DNA from: Selenomonas sputigena_A
GTDB lineage: Bacteria > Bacillota > Negativicutes > Selenomonadales > Selenomonadaceae
Direction: 5' to 3'
Length of the DNA: 64,000 bases
Assembly: GCF_051603425.1 (NCBI RefSeq)
Contig: NZ_CP194411.1
Span: 930,001-994,000 of the forward strand
A model generated the notes under the pieces. The model was given only the letters and a program-made list of their open reading frames with translations. It ran no database searches and had not been told where the DNA came from. The translations under genes and the position numbers were made by a program. This document shows, in pieces, positions 7,865-16,118 of the stretch (the first letter of the stretch is position 1; each line of letters starts with the position of its first letter).

Positions 7865-9912
7865 GCCGCCGCGAAACTCCCGCCTCCGCCCATGCCGCCG
7901 GAAGCACTGCCCCCCCCGCCGCAGGCAGGCTCCTCAAGGATACGCTTGCCGCCGTCGAGCCGCCCGATCGGGAGGCCGGCGAAAGCCTCCGCCAAGCCCT
8001 CGCCGCCCGGCTCGGCGACACCTCCCGGCTCGGTGCGCTCACAGACATGCTCGGCCGCTATGCAGCGGCGACGCGAAGCACACCCGCCGCCCTTGCAAAG
8101 CCCCCCAAATGCACCATCATCTCCTGCGCCGACCACGGCGTCGCCGCGATGAACCTCAGCGCCTACCCGCCGGAAACCACGGCGCAGATGACGGCAAATT
8201 ACCTGCTTTCCAAAGGCGCCGTAGCCAACGCCATGGCAAACTTCGCAGGCTCCCGGCTCCTCGTCGCCGACCTCGGCATCCGGGTTCCCCTGCCGCCTCT
8301 GCCCGGGCTGCTCGACTGCAGGATCGCGCCCGGCACAAAAAATGCGGCGAAGGGCGCCGCCATGACCCGCGAAGAGGCCGTCCGCGCCCTCGAAACGGGC
8401 ATCGGGCTTGCCGAAGAATGCTTCGCCAAAGGCTGCCGCTGCTTCCTGCCCGGCGAGATGGGCATCGCCAACACGACGTCGAGCGCCGCCATCGCCGCCG
8501 CGCTCTGCGGCCTTACGCCGGAGGCGGCGACGGGGCGCGGCACGAACATCTCGGACGAGCGGCTCAAGATCAAGATCGAAGTCGTGCGCCGGATTCTCGA
8601 GGTCAACCGCCCCGATCCGACCGACGGCCTCGATGTGCTGCAAAAAGTCGGCGGCTTCGAGCTCGGCTGCATCGCCGGAATCATCCTCGGCGCGGCACGC
8701 CGCCATGCCATCGTCATTCTCGACGGCTTCAATACAGGCGCGGCGGCTCTCATCGCGCAGGTGCTCGCACCGGAAGCGACCGGCTATCTGCTGCCCTCGC
8801 ACCTCGCGGCGGAGCCGGCGCACGCAGCCATTCTGAAGAAGCTTGGCCTCACCCCTTGCATGGACATGCGCTTTCGCCTCGGCGAAGCGACGGGCTCCTC
8901 CCTCGTCGCCGACTTCCTCGACGCGGCCATCGACGCCTGCCGCAGCGTGCTCGCAGGCGGCAGAGAGGCGAACACCGAACGGCACGCGCACGCCCGGCAG
9001 CGGCAGTATGCAGCGCCAGCGGAACATGCCTCTGACACCATGCCGCTGCCGCAGCATCGCACCGGATCCGAAAGCGCCCCCTATGATAACGCCGTCCGTG
9101 CGCTTCCCCCTCTGGAAACGGCCGCCATGGAAGCCTGCCAAAAGCGCATCGACAGCCTTGCAAAGCCCATCTGCAGCCTCGGCCGTCTCGAGGAGCTGGC
9201 CGTGCGCCTCGCAGGCGTTACAGGTCTGGCGCGGCCGCCCAAGGGAGCGAAGCGCGCCCTGCTCGTGTTCTGCACGGACGAAATCGCGCCGCTGCAGCGC
9301 CGCCTGCAGGACACCTTCGCCGCCCATGCCCAAGCGCCCGTGACCATCGCGCCGCTCGATCCGGCGCTCTCCATAGACGAAGCCTACGCCTTCGGCTATG
9401 AAAGGGCAAAAAAGCTGGCGGAAAACACGCCCCTTCTCGGCCTCGCCCTAGCAGAAGCGCCGAACGACGCCTGCGGCACGAAATCGCGCCTCCTGCGGGA
9501 AGCGCTCGCCCACGCGAACGGCAGTCCTGCCGATGAAGCCGCAGACTTTCTGAGCCGCCTCCCCGCCTCGCTGCGGGCCGAAACCGCCGCTCTCTGCGGC
9601 GCCGTCTGTGCCGCCGCCCGTTGCCGCAGCTTCATCATCCTCGACGATCCGGCGACAGAGCTCATCGCGCACTGCATCGAGCGCCTCCATCCCGAGCTGC
9701 GCCCCTACATCCTCCACGTCCAGCCCGCCTGGCTCGCACTCGAAATCGCAGGCGGCGCCGGCATCGTCGCCTGCCTCGGCATGCGCCTCGTCGATGCGGC
9801 GCTTCACATGCTCAACGACATGAAAACCTTCGCCGAAGCCGCCGTCACCGTCGCCAACGACGGCCCGGGCAAGGGGCGCCAAGGCGGAGAAGAGAAAGGT
9901 CTGTCAACATGA
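7861..9912 (+). CDS. Fused two-domain CobT/ArsAB-like phosphoribosyltransferase
   Basis: CobT-type enzymes transfer phosphoribose from nicotinate mononucleotide to the lower-ligand base of cobamides. This 683-residue protein contains two CobT-like halves. Half 1 (about 20-365) has the CADHGV motif (about 90-95), CFLPGEMGIANTTS (about 194-207) and RLGE with Glu342 at the position of the CobT catalytic glutamate. A low-complexity linker (about 366-410) follows. Half 2 (about 415-665) keeps the CobT N-terminal RIDSLAKPICSLGRLEELA and the C-terminal MRLVDAALHMLNDMKTFAEA, but lacks DHGV and the RLGE glutamate. Sporomusa ovata ArsAB, which makes phenolyl cobamides, is a heterodimer of two CobT homologues with one active site; this looks like its single-chain equivalent. 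4-nt overlaps at both ends indicate translational coupling with tex and dpaL. Confidence 0.8.
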   Translation: MSRRETPASAHAAGSTAPPAAGRLLKDTLAAVEPPDREAGESLRQALAARLGDTSRLGALTDMLGRYAAATRSTPAALAKPPKCTIISCADHGVAAMNLSAYPPETTAQMTANYLLSKGAVANAMANFAGSRLLVADLGIRVPLPPLPGLLDCRIAPGTKNAAKGAAMTREEAVRALETGIGLAEECFAKGCRCFLPGEMGIANTTSSAAIAAALCGLTPEAATGRGTNISDERLKIKIEVVRRILEVNRPDPTDGLDVLQKVGGFELGCIAGIILGAARRHAIVILDGFNTGAAALIAQVLAPEATGYLLPSHLAAEPAHAAILKKLGLTPCMDMRFRLGEATGSSLVADFLDAAIDACRSVLAGGREANTERHAHARQRQYAAPAEHASDTMPLPQHRTGSESAPYDNAVRALPPLETAAMEACQKRIDSLAKPICSLGRLEELAVRLAGVTGLARPPKGAKRALLVFCTDEIAPLQRRLQDTFAAHAQAPVTIAPLDPALSIDEAYAFGYERAKKLAENTPLLGLALAEAPNDACGTKSRLLREALAHANGSPADEAADFLSRLPASLRAETAALCGAVCAAARCRSFIILDDPATELIAHCIERLHPELRPYILHVQPAWLALEIAGGAGIVACLGMRLVDAALHMLNDMKTFAEAAVTVANDGPGKGRQGGEEKGLST

Positions 9913-11105
9913 ACGAAACGATCAAAGCCGTGCGCCGCAGGCATGGAAAGGCGCTGTCCGATGTCAGCGCCTTCGGCGTCGAAGAGGCAAAAAAGGCACG
10001 CGCCTTTCACCGCAGCTTTCCAACCTATAAGGAAACGCCGCTGGAGAGCCTGAAGAATCTGGCGCAGGCGCTCGGCATCTCAGACGTTTTCGTCAAAGAC
10101 GAGAGCAAACGCTTCGGGCTCAATGCCTTCAAGGGGCTCGGGGCGAGCTACTGCCTCGGCAATCTGGCGGCGGAGCAGCTAGCGCTTCCCGTCGAGGAAC
10201 TTTCCTATGCACGGCTCACGGACAGCGCGGCGCGCAAAACATTGGCCAAGCTCACCGTCGTCACGGCGACGGACGGCAACCATGGACGCGGCATCGCCTG
10301 GACAGCGAAGGAACTCGGCATCCACGCCGTCGTCTACATGCCGAAGGGGAGCGCGCCGGAACGGCTGGAAAACATCCAAAAACTCGGCGCGAAGGCCGCC
10401 ATCACCGATTTCAATTACGACGATACCGTGCGCTTCGCCAATGAGCAAGCGCAGAAGAACGGTTGGACCCTGACGCAGGACACGGCTTGGGAAGGCTATC
10501 AGAAAATCCCCCGCTGGATCATGCAGGGCTACACGACGATGGCGGCGGAAGCGGCAGAGCAGCTGCCGGAAAAGCCGACCCACATCTTCCTGCAGGCGGG
10601 CGTCGGCGCCATGGCGGGTGCAGTCGCAGGCTTCTTCGCCTCGCTTTACGGCAAGGAGCGCCCGACCGTCGTCATCGTGGAGCCGAACAAAGCCGACTGC
10701 ATCTACCGCACGGCTGCGGCAGACGACGGGCAGCTGCACTTCGTGACGGGCGACATGGCTTCCATCATGGCCGGCCTCTGCTGCGGCGAACCGTGCAGCA
10801 TCGGCTGGGACATCCTCAAGGATCATGCCGACGTCTTCGCCTCCGTGCCGGACTGGGTCGCCGCCAAAGGGATGCGGATCCTCAGCAGCCCCCTCGGCGA
10901 AGATCCGCGCATCATTTCCGGGGAAAGCGGCGCCGCGACGCTCGGCTTCCTCGCGGAAAGCCTGCAGAACGAAGCGCTCGCCGAAATGCGCCAGATGCTC
11001 GCCCTCGACGCGAAGTCGCGCGTCCTCTGCTTCTCGACCGAAGGCGACACCGACCGCGAAAACTACCAGCGCATCGTCTGGGACGGCCTCTGCCCGAGCT
11101 TCTAG
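9909..11105 (+). CDS. dpaL: Diaminopropionate ammonia-lyase
   Basis: PLP enzyme of 398 residues that converts 2,3-diaminopropionate to pyruvate and ammonia. The PLP lysine context FGLNAFKGLGASY (about residue 75), the TDGNHGRG loop that grips the cofactor carboxylate (about 121) and the distal glycine-rich segment are typical of the YgeX/DpaL family, and the length matches. Its ATG overlaps the stop of the CobT-like gene by 4 nt, so it is the third gene of the tex operon. The functional reason for that grouping is not obvious. A terminator follows at 11162. Confidence 0.92.
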   Translation: MNETIKAVRRRHGKALSDVSAFGVEEAKKARAFHRSFPTYKETPLESLKNLAQALGISDVFVKDESKRFGLNAFKGLGASYCLGNLAAEQLALPVEELSYARLTDSAARKTLAKLTVVTATDGNHGRGIAWTAKELGIHAVVYMPKGSAPERLENIQKLGAKAAITDFNYDDTVRFANEQAQKNGWTLTQDTAWEGYQKIPRWIMQGYTTMAAEAAEQLPEKPTHIFLQAGVGAMAGAVAGFFASLYGKERPTVVIVEPNKADCIYRTAAADDGQLHFVTGDMASIMAGLCCGEPCSIGWDILKDHADVFASVPDWVAAKGMRILSSPLGEDPRIISGESGAATLGFLAESLQNEALAEMRQMLALDAKSRVLCFSTEGDTDRENYQRIVWDGLCPSF

Positions 11106-11161
11106 GAAGCCCGACGATCATACCACCGTCCTCCGACAGCCCGATCCAAAACCGTATACAA

Positions 11162-11203
11162 AAAAGGAACCGCCTGCCTAAACCGAAGCAGACGGTTCCT
11201 TTT
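11162..11203. terminator. Bidirectional terminator between dpaL and the bactofilin gene
   Basis: AAAAGGAACCG and CGGTTCCTTTT arms with an imperfect inner GCAG pairing; A- and T-runs on both sides serve both converging transcripts. Confidence 0.75.
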
Positions 11204-11217
11204 CACTTATTTACGAT

Positions 11218-11709
11218 TCAATGCTTCCCCTGCTTTGCCGCCGTCGTTTTCGCAGCAGGCTTTGCCGCCTTCATCTCCGTGTTTCTTTCCAGATCGTTCA
11301 GAGAAACCGGCTCCGGCGCTTTCGGCCGATCCTTCAGAACCACATCCGAGCGCGGATTCATCTCGCTCCTGCCCTTGAAAATGCCGCCGTCCTCGATCAG
11401 AAACGCATTGACCTTGACATCGCCGATCAACTGGCCCGTATTGTGGATCGTCAGCCCTTCCTCCGTCCGTGCATTGCCGTGCACCGTGCCGGAAACATTC
11501 AGCGAACGCGCCGTGACATCCCCCGTGACCATGCCCGCCTCGCCGATGATGACCGCGCCCGAGAGGTTCAGCTCGCCTTCGACCTCGCCGTCGACGCGCA
11601 GATTCCCCGTGCCGCTGATCTCGCCCTTGAACTTCGTGTTCCTGCCGATAATCGTTTCAATATCACCAATAGCCGCTTCACTTTCCCGCCGCTTCATCAC
11701 ACCAAACAT
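11218..11709 (-). CDS. Bactofilin family cytoskeletal protein
   Basis: Polymer-forming beta-helical protein of 163 residues. The central repeats (IGRNTKFKGEISGTGNLRVDG...GEL...GAVIIGEAGMVTGDV) are the bactofilin core (about 20-115), flanked by a short N-terminus and a charged tail rich in Lys, Ala and Pro. Bactofilins scaffold cell-wall enzymes at the membrane. The neighbouring upstream gene encodes an M23 endopeptidase 16 nt away, a classic bactofilin partnership (as with H. pylori CcmA). SD GAGGGAG precedes the ATG. Confidence 0.9.
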   Translation of the reverse strand: MFGVMKRRESEAAIGDIETIIGRNTKFKGEISGTGNLRVDGEVEGELNLSGAVIIGEAGMVTGDVTARSLNVSGTVHGNARTEEGLTIHNTGQLIGDVKVNAFLIEDGGIFKGRSEMNPRSDVVLKDRPKAPEPVSLNDLERNTEMKAAKPAAKTTAAKQGKH

Positions 11710-11725
11710 AGACTCCCTCGATTCC

Positions 11726-12655
11726 CTACAGATAACTCGCCGGATTCACCGGCTCCCCGTTTACGCGGACTTCATAATGCAGATGCGGGCCCGTGGAAAA
11801 GCCCGTGCTGCCCATATAAGCGATGACCTGGCCGCGCTTTACATGCTGTCCCGCATGCACGATCACTTCCGAGGCATGGCCATAGCGCGTCATGATCCCG
11901 TTTCCGTGATCAATATCGACCTTGTTTCCGTAGCCGCCCGAATTCCAGCCGGCGTCCGTCACCACGCCGTCGGCTGTCGCCATGATGGGCGTTCCCGTAT
12001 CGTCCGCAATATCAATGCCCGGGTGGAAATCCGAGCCATTCCACCGCAGACCGAACGGCGAGGAAATCTCACCCGTCGTCGGCCAGCCCGCCGGTATATT
12101 GCCCGGCACGCTCGTCCTCGCGAGTTTCTCCGCCTCCGCTGCCTGTTCCTTCTGCTTTTCCTTTTGGGCGACAAGACGCTCCTGGAGCCTTGCCAGATTC
12201 TCACGCCGCTCCGGCAGGCTGCGCGAAACCGTATCGAGCGCCCGTTTCACCTGCGAGACGTCCGGCGCCACAAAAGGCCCGCCCTGTCCCGTATGATGTC
12301 CGCTTGCACCATCCTCATCCACGAGGCGGTTCAGCTCTTTTTCCAGCTCCGTAAGCTTTTCCATCTCGCCCTGCAGTTCGCTCGCCTCTTTCGCCAGAGC
12401 CTTGAGCTGCTCCTGCTGGCTGCCGTTCGTCTGCTCCAAGTTCTTGAGCTTCGCCCCGTCCGCGCTGAGTCCGAAATAGCTGTAAGCCGAATAGCCAAGC
12501 GCTCCGAGCAGGACGAGCAGCACGGCTGCCGCTGCGCCTGCCGCCGCCTTCAGCGCGCGAATGGAAATGTTCAGGCTGCGCACCGTTTCCCCCTGATGCG
12601 GAATCAGCTTGAGCGTATACACACGCCTGTCCGGCTTCTTTCCCTTGCCTCTCAT
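11726..12655 (-). CDS. M23 family peptidoglycan endopeptidase, membrane-anchored
   Basis: Murein hydrolase of 309 residues. It has a cytoplasmic basic N-terminus, one membrane segment (about 40-62), a periplasmic coiled coil (about 70-180) and a C-terminal LytM/M23 domain with zinc ligands in HPGIDIADD and HLHYEVR. The GNGIMTRYGH loop is intact. The ATG at 12655 has a GAGGGAG site; an upstream in-frame ATG lies near the predicted -10. It is transcribed with the bactofilin, suggesting wall remodelling localised by the bactofilin scaffold. It is paralogous to the M23 protein at 52803. Confidence 0.9.
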   Translation of the reverse strand: MRGKGKKPDRRVYTLKLIPHQGETVRSLNISIRALKAAAGAAAAVLLVLLGALGYSAYSYFGLSADGAKLKNLEQTNGSQQEQLKALAKEASELQGEMEKLTELEKELNRLVDEDGASGHHTGQGGPFVAPDVSQVKRALDTVSRSLPERRENLARLQERLVAQKEKQKEQAAEAEKLARTSVPGNIPAGWPTTGEISSPFGLRWNGSDFHPGIDIADDTGTPIMATADGVVTDAGWNSGGYGNKVDIDHGNGIMTRYGHASEVIVHAGQHVKRGQVIAYMGSTGFSTGPHLHYEVRVNGEPVNPASYL

Positions 12656-12707
12656 GCACTCCCTCACGTTCTGCCCTTGGTATGGAATTCCTTTTAATAC
12701 AATTATC

Positions 12708-12736
12708 ATTATACCATAGGCGGCGCAGGGTTTCCA
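12708..12736 (-). promoter_or_regulatory. Promoter for the M23-bactofilin operon
   Basis: On the minus strand, TGGTATAAT forms an extended -10 (hexamer at 12708-12713), with TGGAAA at 12731-12736 as a weak -35 (17-nt spacer). Confidence 0.45.
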
Positions 12737-12765
12737 AAAAGTTTTTCAAAAAGGCCGTCCCATAT

Positions 12766-13173
12766 TCAACGATTTAGGAAATCTGTCGGTGTCAAAGCAG
12801 GAACTTTGCACCCCTCAAAATCTCTGACGTTTCTTGTAATGATATAATCACATTTCATTGATTTCGCGCACATCGCCAAGATACAGTCCTCAAAATCCCG
12901 CGCCCGCTCCTGATAGGCCGCCAAAACATCCTCTCCGCTGACCGCAGCAGGTTTGACAATATCGAGAAGCTTGCCTATGGCATCATAGCTTTTCCCGGCA
13001 TCCTTCGTATATTTTCTGACAAAATAAAAGACATCGGCCATGGAGGTCACAGCAATCATTCCCTCTACAGCCCCCTCCTCGCAAAGAGAAAACAAGCGGG
13101 CAGCATCCTCAGCAAAAGGTTCCCGTTCCAGGAAAACATCGAGAAAAATATTCGTGTCAAAAAGAATCCTCAT
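12766..13173 (-). CDS. PIN-domain toxin of a type II toxin-antitoxin pair
   Basis: Ribonuclease of the VapC/PIN fold, 135 residues. The acidic catalytic set is visible: D in LFDTN (residue 6), a central E/D in ARDFEDC, and D in TRNVRDFEG. It overlaps the Phd-like antitoxin gene by 17 nt and is translated after it. Expression would be autoregulated by the antitoxin complex; see the operator-like palindromes at 13436-13481. Confidence 0.88.
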   Translation of the reverse strand: MRILFDTNIFLDVFLEREPFAEDAARLFSLCEEGAVEGMIAVTSMADVFYFVRKYTKDAGKSYDAIGKLLDIVKPAAVSGEDVLAAYQERARDFEDCILAMCAKSMKCDYIITRNVRDFEGCKVPALTPTDFLNR

Positions 13174-13384
13174 ACTTCGACAGCCTTTCTTCCCGAATCA
13201 TCTTGGCATCAACAGCCCCATGCGCACCTTTCAGCAAACCGCGCAGCGAATCGACCGCGCTCACATGGGGATTGACAATCTTGGCCACGGTTTTGCCGTT
13301 GCGCGTAATGAACAAGTCCTCCTTGCCGACAAGAGCAAGATATTTGCCAAAATTCGTCTTGAATTCTGTAGCCGTGACAATCAT
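13157..13384 (-). CDS. Phd/YefM-type antitoxin
   Basis: DNA-binding antitoxin of 75 residues, with the Phd/YefM N-terminal fold (MIVTATEFKTNFGKYLALV, then ITRNGKTVAKIV) and a C-terminal tail that would wrap the toxin. A strong site AAAGGAGGTG precedes the ATG. The gene order antitoxin-then-toxin with overlap is the standard arrangement. Confidence 0.88.
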   Translation of the reverse strand: MIVTATEFKTNFGKYLALVGKEDLFITRNGKTVAKIVNPHVSAVDSLRGLLKGAHGAVDAKMIREERLSKYEDSF

Positions 13385-13435
13385 TTCCCAACACCTCCTT
13401 TTTCTATTTTAAGCAAAAGATCTCTAAAAAGCAAT

Positions 13436-13481
13436 AATTTCGCACGATTTTTAGTATCCTTGACAAAAAATCGCGCGATTT
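13436..13481. promoter_or_regulatory. Paired palindromes, likely antitoxin operators
   Basis: AAATCGCGCGATTT (13468-13481, perfect palindrome) and AATTTCGCACGATTT (13436-13450, imperfect) share the CG-C/A-CGATT core and lie upstream of the antitoxin gene. On the minus strand a TTGTCA is placed between them. Paired sites of this type are typical of Phd autoregulation. Confidence 0.45.
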
Positions 13482-13494
13482 CAAATTGCAAAAA

Positions 13495-13525
13495 GCCACA
13501 CACAGCAACTTCTGCCGTGTGCGGC
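13495..13525 (-). terminator. Terminator of the ppx-like gene
   Basis: GCCGCACACGGC and GCTGTGTGTGGC on the minus strand pair with two G-U pairs and are followed by TTTTT. It is placed just downstream of the ppx-like stop. Confidence 0.6.
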
Positions 13526-13571
13526 AATCTTTATTTATTTTTCAACTTCCCAAGAATCCCTTCCTCTCCTT

Positions 13572-15101
13572 TCAGCGCCGCCAGACGATGACCAACGGCT
13601 TGCCGAATTCCTTCCGGAACTGCTTGCAGAAGCTCTGCATCTCGAAGTCGATGGCACGGTGATCGCCGGGCTCGGCGATGACGGTCAAGGCTACGCCCTC
13701 AGCGGTCGCGGTCGCTTCCATGCCTGTCACCCGTCCCTCATAAGTGACGTCGGCGGCCTCGGCGAGAGCCAGGAGCGTCGCCAGCTTGCGGACCTCTTTC
13801 CACTCGGGCTGCGTCAGCATCATAGCATAGCGGTAGGAGCGCATGATCTTGTTGCTGATGCCATGGTGGAAACCCGCGATAAAGGACGCGGTGAGCTGCT
13901 CCTTCTGCGTCATGCCGTAAAGCGGCGCATGGCTGATGATGAACGCTGCATTGCGCGCATGTTCGTAATAATTGATGATTTTGCCCGCATCGTGCAGCCA
14001 GGCGGCGACGCCGAGCAAGTCGCGGGCGCGTGCGGACGCGCCGTGCAGTTTGCCGAGCTGGTCGAAAAGGCTCAGGGAAAGGTCGTGCACGCGCTGCAAG
14101 TGCTCCATGCGGCGCTCCACGCGCCCGAGGTAGTTCGTGACGCTCGCCTGCAGCACATCCTTGACGACAGGCGAGCCGCCGCCATACTTCTTGCCGTAGT
14201 ATTCATAGAAGACCCCGTCCCTGAGACCGCAGCCCGAGACGATGAGATCTTTGCCGCCGCTGAACTCCATGAGGCAGCGCGCAATCGCCGCGCCCGCGAT
14301 GATGATATCGGCGCGCTCCGTCGAAAGGCCGCCGAACTTCCTGCGGCTGCCGATGCTCGACTTGATGATGGCCTGATAGCAAGGCTCGAAGCGTTCACGC
14401 CGGATGATGTAATTGTGTATGCGCGCGAGCTGGTAGTTCGTCTTGTACTGATCCATTTTCGCGAGATTTCGCACCGTCCCGCCGATCCCGATGACAGGAA
14501 GATTCTGGGCCTTCGCCCAGGGAATCATTTCCCGGAACCTCTTCTCGACATATTTCACGCATTTGTCGAGCGCCCCCTGCGTGACGACATCCTGCAGGCC
14601 GAACTTGTCCGTCATCGTCACCGCGCCTAAGGGAACGGAAACAGATTCCTTGATCTCACGATTCTTCACAAGCGACACCTCGATGGAAGCCCCGCCCAAA
14701 TCGAACTGGATATAGTCCTTCGCCGCAATGGTATTGACGACGCCGAGATAGCCGAAATACGCCTCGCACTCGCCCGAGATGATCTCGATCTCGATGCCCG
14801 TTTCCTCCCGGATGCGCTCGATAAAGGCCGGCCCGTCCGACGCGCTGCGCGCGGCTGCCGTCGCCACTGCGATGCAGTGCGTGACCTGCATGACCTCCAT
14901 CATATGCTTGTAGACATGCAGGCACTCAAGGGCGCGCTTCACCCCCTCAGGATTCAGCCGCCCCGTCTCCGACATCCCCTTGCCGAGGCGTATCGCCTCC
15001 TTTTGCTGGTATTGCAGAAAATAGGAATGGTTGTCGTTGATCTGCATGACGATAAAACGAATACTGTTCGACCCCATGTCGATGATAGCGATATTCTCCA
15101 T
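13572..15101 (-). CDS. Ppx/GppA family exopolyphosphatase with HD domain
   Basis: Hydrolyses polyphosphate or pppGpp. The 509-residue protein starts with the ASKHA fold (IDMGSNSIRFIV, residues 6-17; FDLGGASIEVSLV near 143; GIGGTVRNLA near 205). It ends with an HD-type domain (AAWLHDAGKIINYYEHA, about 385-402; HH near 435). Length matches two-domain Ppx proteins. ATG at 15101 is favoured because the predicted promoter lies just upstream and a longer frame would begin inside it. It probably acts in stringent-response or polyphosphate turnover; substrate preference cannot be read from sequence. Confidence 0.9.
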   Translation of the reverse strand: MENIAIIDMGSNSIRFIVMQINDNHSYFLQYQQKEAIRLGKGMSETGRLNPEGVKRALECLHVYKHMMEVMQVTHCIAVATAAARSASDGPAFIERIREETGIEIEIISGECEAYFGYLGVVNTIAAKDYIQFDLGGASIEVSLVKNREIKESVSVPLGAVTMTDKFGLQDVVTQGALDKCVKYVEKRFREMIPWAKAQNLPVIGIGGTVRNLAKMDQYKTNYQLARIHNYIIRRERFEPCYQAIIKSSIGSRRKFGGLSTERADIIIAGAAIARCLMEFSGGKDLIVSGCGLRDGVFYEYYGKKYGGGSPVVKDVLQASVTNYLGRVERRMEHLQRVHDLSLSLFDQLGKLHGASARARDLLGVAAWLHDAGKIINYYEHARNAAFIISHAPLYGMTQKEQLTASFIAGFHHGISNKIMRSYRYAMMLTQPEWKEVRKLATLLALAEAADVTYEGRVTGMEATATAEGVALTVIAEPGDHRAIDFEMQSFCKQFRKEFGKPLVIVWRR

Positions 15102-15144
15102 TCTGCGGCCCCTCTCCCCATCACGATAATCCCTCTTGGTATCA

Positions 15145-15173
15145 AGTATAACAATTCTTGGGGCATGGTTCAA
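15145..15173 (-). promoter_or_regulatory. Promoter for the ppx-like gene
   Basis: Minus strand: TTGAAC (15173-15168), 17-nt spacer, TATACT (15150-15145). Confidence 0.6.
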
Positions 15174-15253
15174 GACAGGTAGAGCCTGCAGGCCTTCCTC
15201 GAGAGCTGCCTATCGAAGCACTTTTTGCCAAAAAGCCCAGACAGCAAATTTTT

Positions 15254-15289
15254 TATTCCCGACCTGTCATTTCTGACAGGCCGGGAATA
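15254..15289. promoter_or_regulatory. 36-bp interrupted palindrome in a divergent intergenic region
   Basis: TATTCCCG-a-CCTGTCA / TGACAGG-c-CGGGAATA with a 4-nt centre. It has no T-run on either strand and ends 13 nt before a TATAAT, so it covers the -35 region of the rightward gene. An operator is more likely than a terminator. Confidence 0.4.
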
Positions 15290-15302
15290 GGCGTTTCTCC
15301 AG

Positions 15303-15308
15303 TATAAT
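15303..15308 (+). promoter_or_regulatory. -10 element for the secreted protein at 15375
   Basis: A perfect TATAAT. The expected -35 position is occupied by the right arm of the 36-bp palindrome and has no consensus hexamer, which suggests a regulated promoter. Confidence 0.4.
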
Positions 15309-15374
15309 ATAGAGTGACAAAACCAGCAGCAAACATTTTACTTGAAGTCTTATGTGAAAAAGGAGGCATGGAAA

Positions 15375-15908
15375 ATGAGAAAACTGTTTCGCATCTTTTT
15401 CTGCGGCGTCCTGCTGCTTGCAGGCTTCGTCTTTGGCAGCGGCGCGGCGAACGCGCATACGCTGCCCGAATCCGAGCTGGTGCTGCTTCACGATCTCGAA
15501 CAGGAGGATCGGACGATCACGCGCGAGTTTCGAATCGGCATGTCGTTCGACGAGGTCGAAGCTGCCTTGGGCAACGAATTCGAACTGGAGGATAAGCACT
15601 ATGAATTTCGCCTCGTGAACTACAAGTACGGCGGCATCACATTCGGCACAATCTCCGGCAGAAACGATATGACGCCCACAGGCAAGCTCGAGGTCCGATC
15701 CATCTATTGCAGGAATCCATGGTTCAGGACGCCGTCCGGCTTTCGCGTCGGAGATCCCTACGAAAAGGTCAGAAAGATGTACGGCGAGGGCAAATTGTAT
15801 AAAAACTCGGAATATGTTTATACGATTTCTCCCGCAAGACTCATGAGCTTCATCGTGAATCCGGCAGGGCAGATCGAAGAAATCCAAATGTGTATCCCCA
15901 TTATGTGA
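15375..15908 (+). CDS. Secreted protein with two BamE-like repeats, function unknown
   Basis: A 177-residue protein with a clear signal peptide (cleavage expected after AANA, about residue 27). The mature part contains two similar motifs, FRIGMSFDEVEAALG (about 53-67) and FRVGDPYEKVRKMYG (about 122-136). These resemble the G-M-x-x-x-x-V-x-x-x-x-G repeats of SmpA/BamE-like lipoproteins. There is no lipobox. ATG at 15375 has AGGAGG 8 nt upstream. It is monocistronic. An envelope role is an inference. Confidence 0.75.
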   Translation: MRKLFRIFFCGVLLLAGFVFGSGAANAHTLPESELVLLHDLEQEDRTITREFRIGMSFDEVEAALGNEFELEDKHYEFRLVNYKYGGITFGTISGRNDMTPTGKLEVRSIYCRNPWFRTPSGFRVGDPYEKVRKMYGEGKLYKNSEYVYTISPARLMSFIVNPAGQIEEIQMCIPIM

Positions 15909-16058
15909 GCGAAAGGGCGAAGATGCGGCATGACACAGCGTGCGCAGAAGCCGCTGCATGACGTGCATGCGGTCATTACCGGCTGAGAAAGCGAAACCCG
16001 CTCCTTGCGCTCCCGGACCGCAGCCTCTTCACGCCGGCGCCGTCTTGAAAAACAGCAA

Positions 16059-16099
16059 AAAGCCGATGTGCGGAAACTTTCGTTCCGCGCATCGGCTTT
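16059..16099. terminator. Bidirectional terminator
   Basis: AAAGCCGATG-t-GCGGAA pairs with TTCCGC-g-CATCGGCTTT between converging genes; A- and T-rich flanks lie on both sides. Confidence 0.75.
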
Positions 16100-16118
16100 C
16101 GTTTTTCCTGCCCTTCGC

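Noticed and set aside
6401..9333. Long antisense frames over tex and the CobT-like gene (448 and 653 codons)
   Set aside because: Mirror-frame artefacts of high-GC coding DNA; the sense proteins carry full family motifs.
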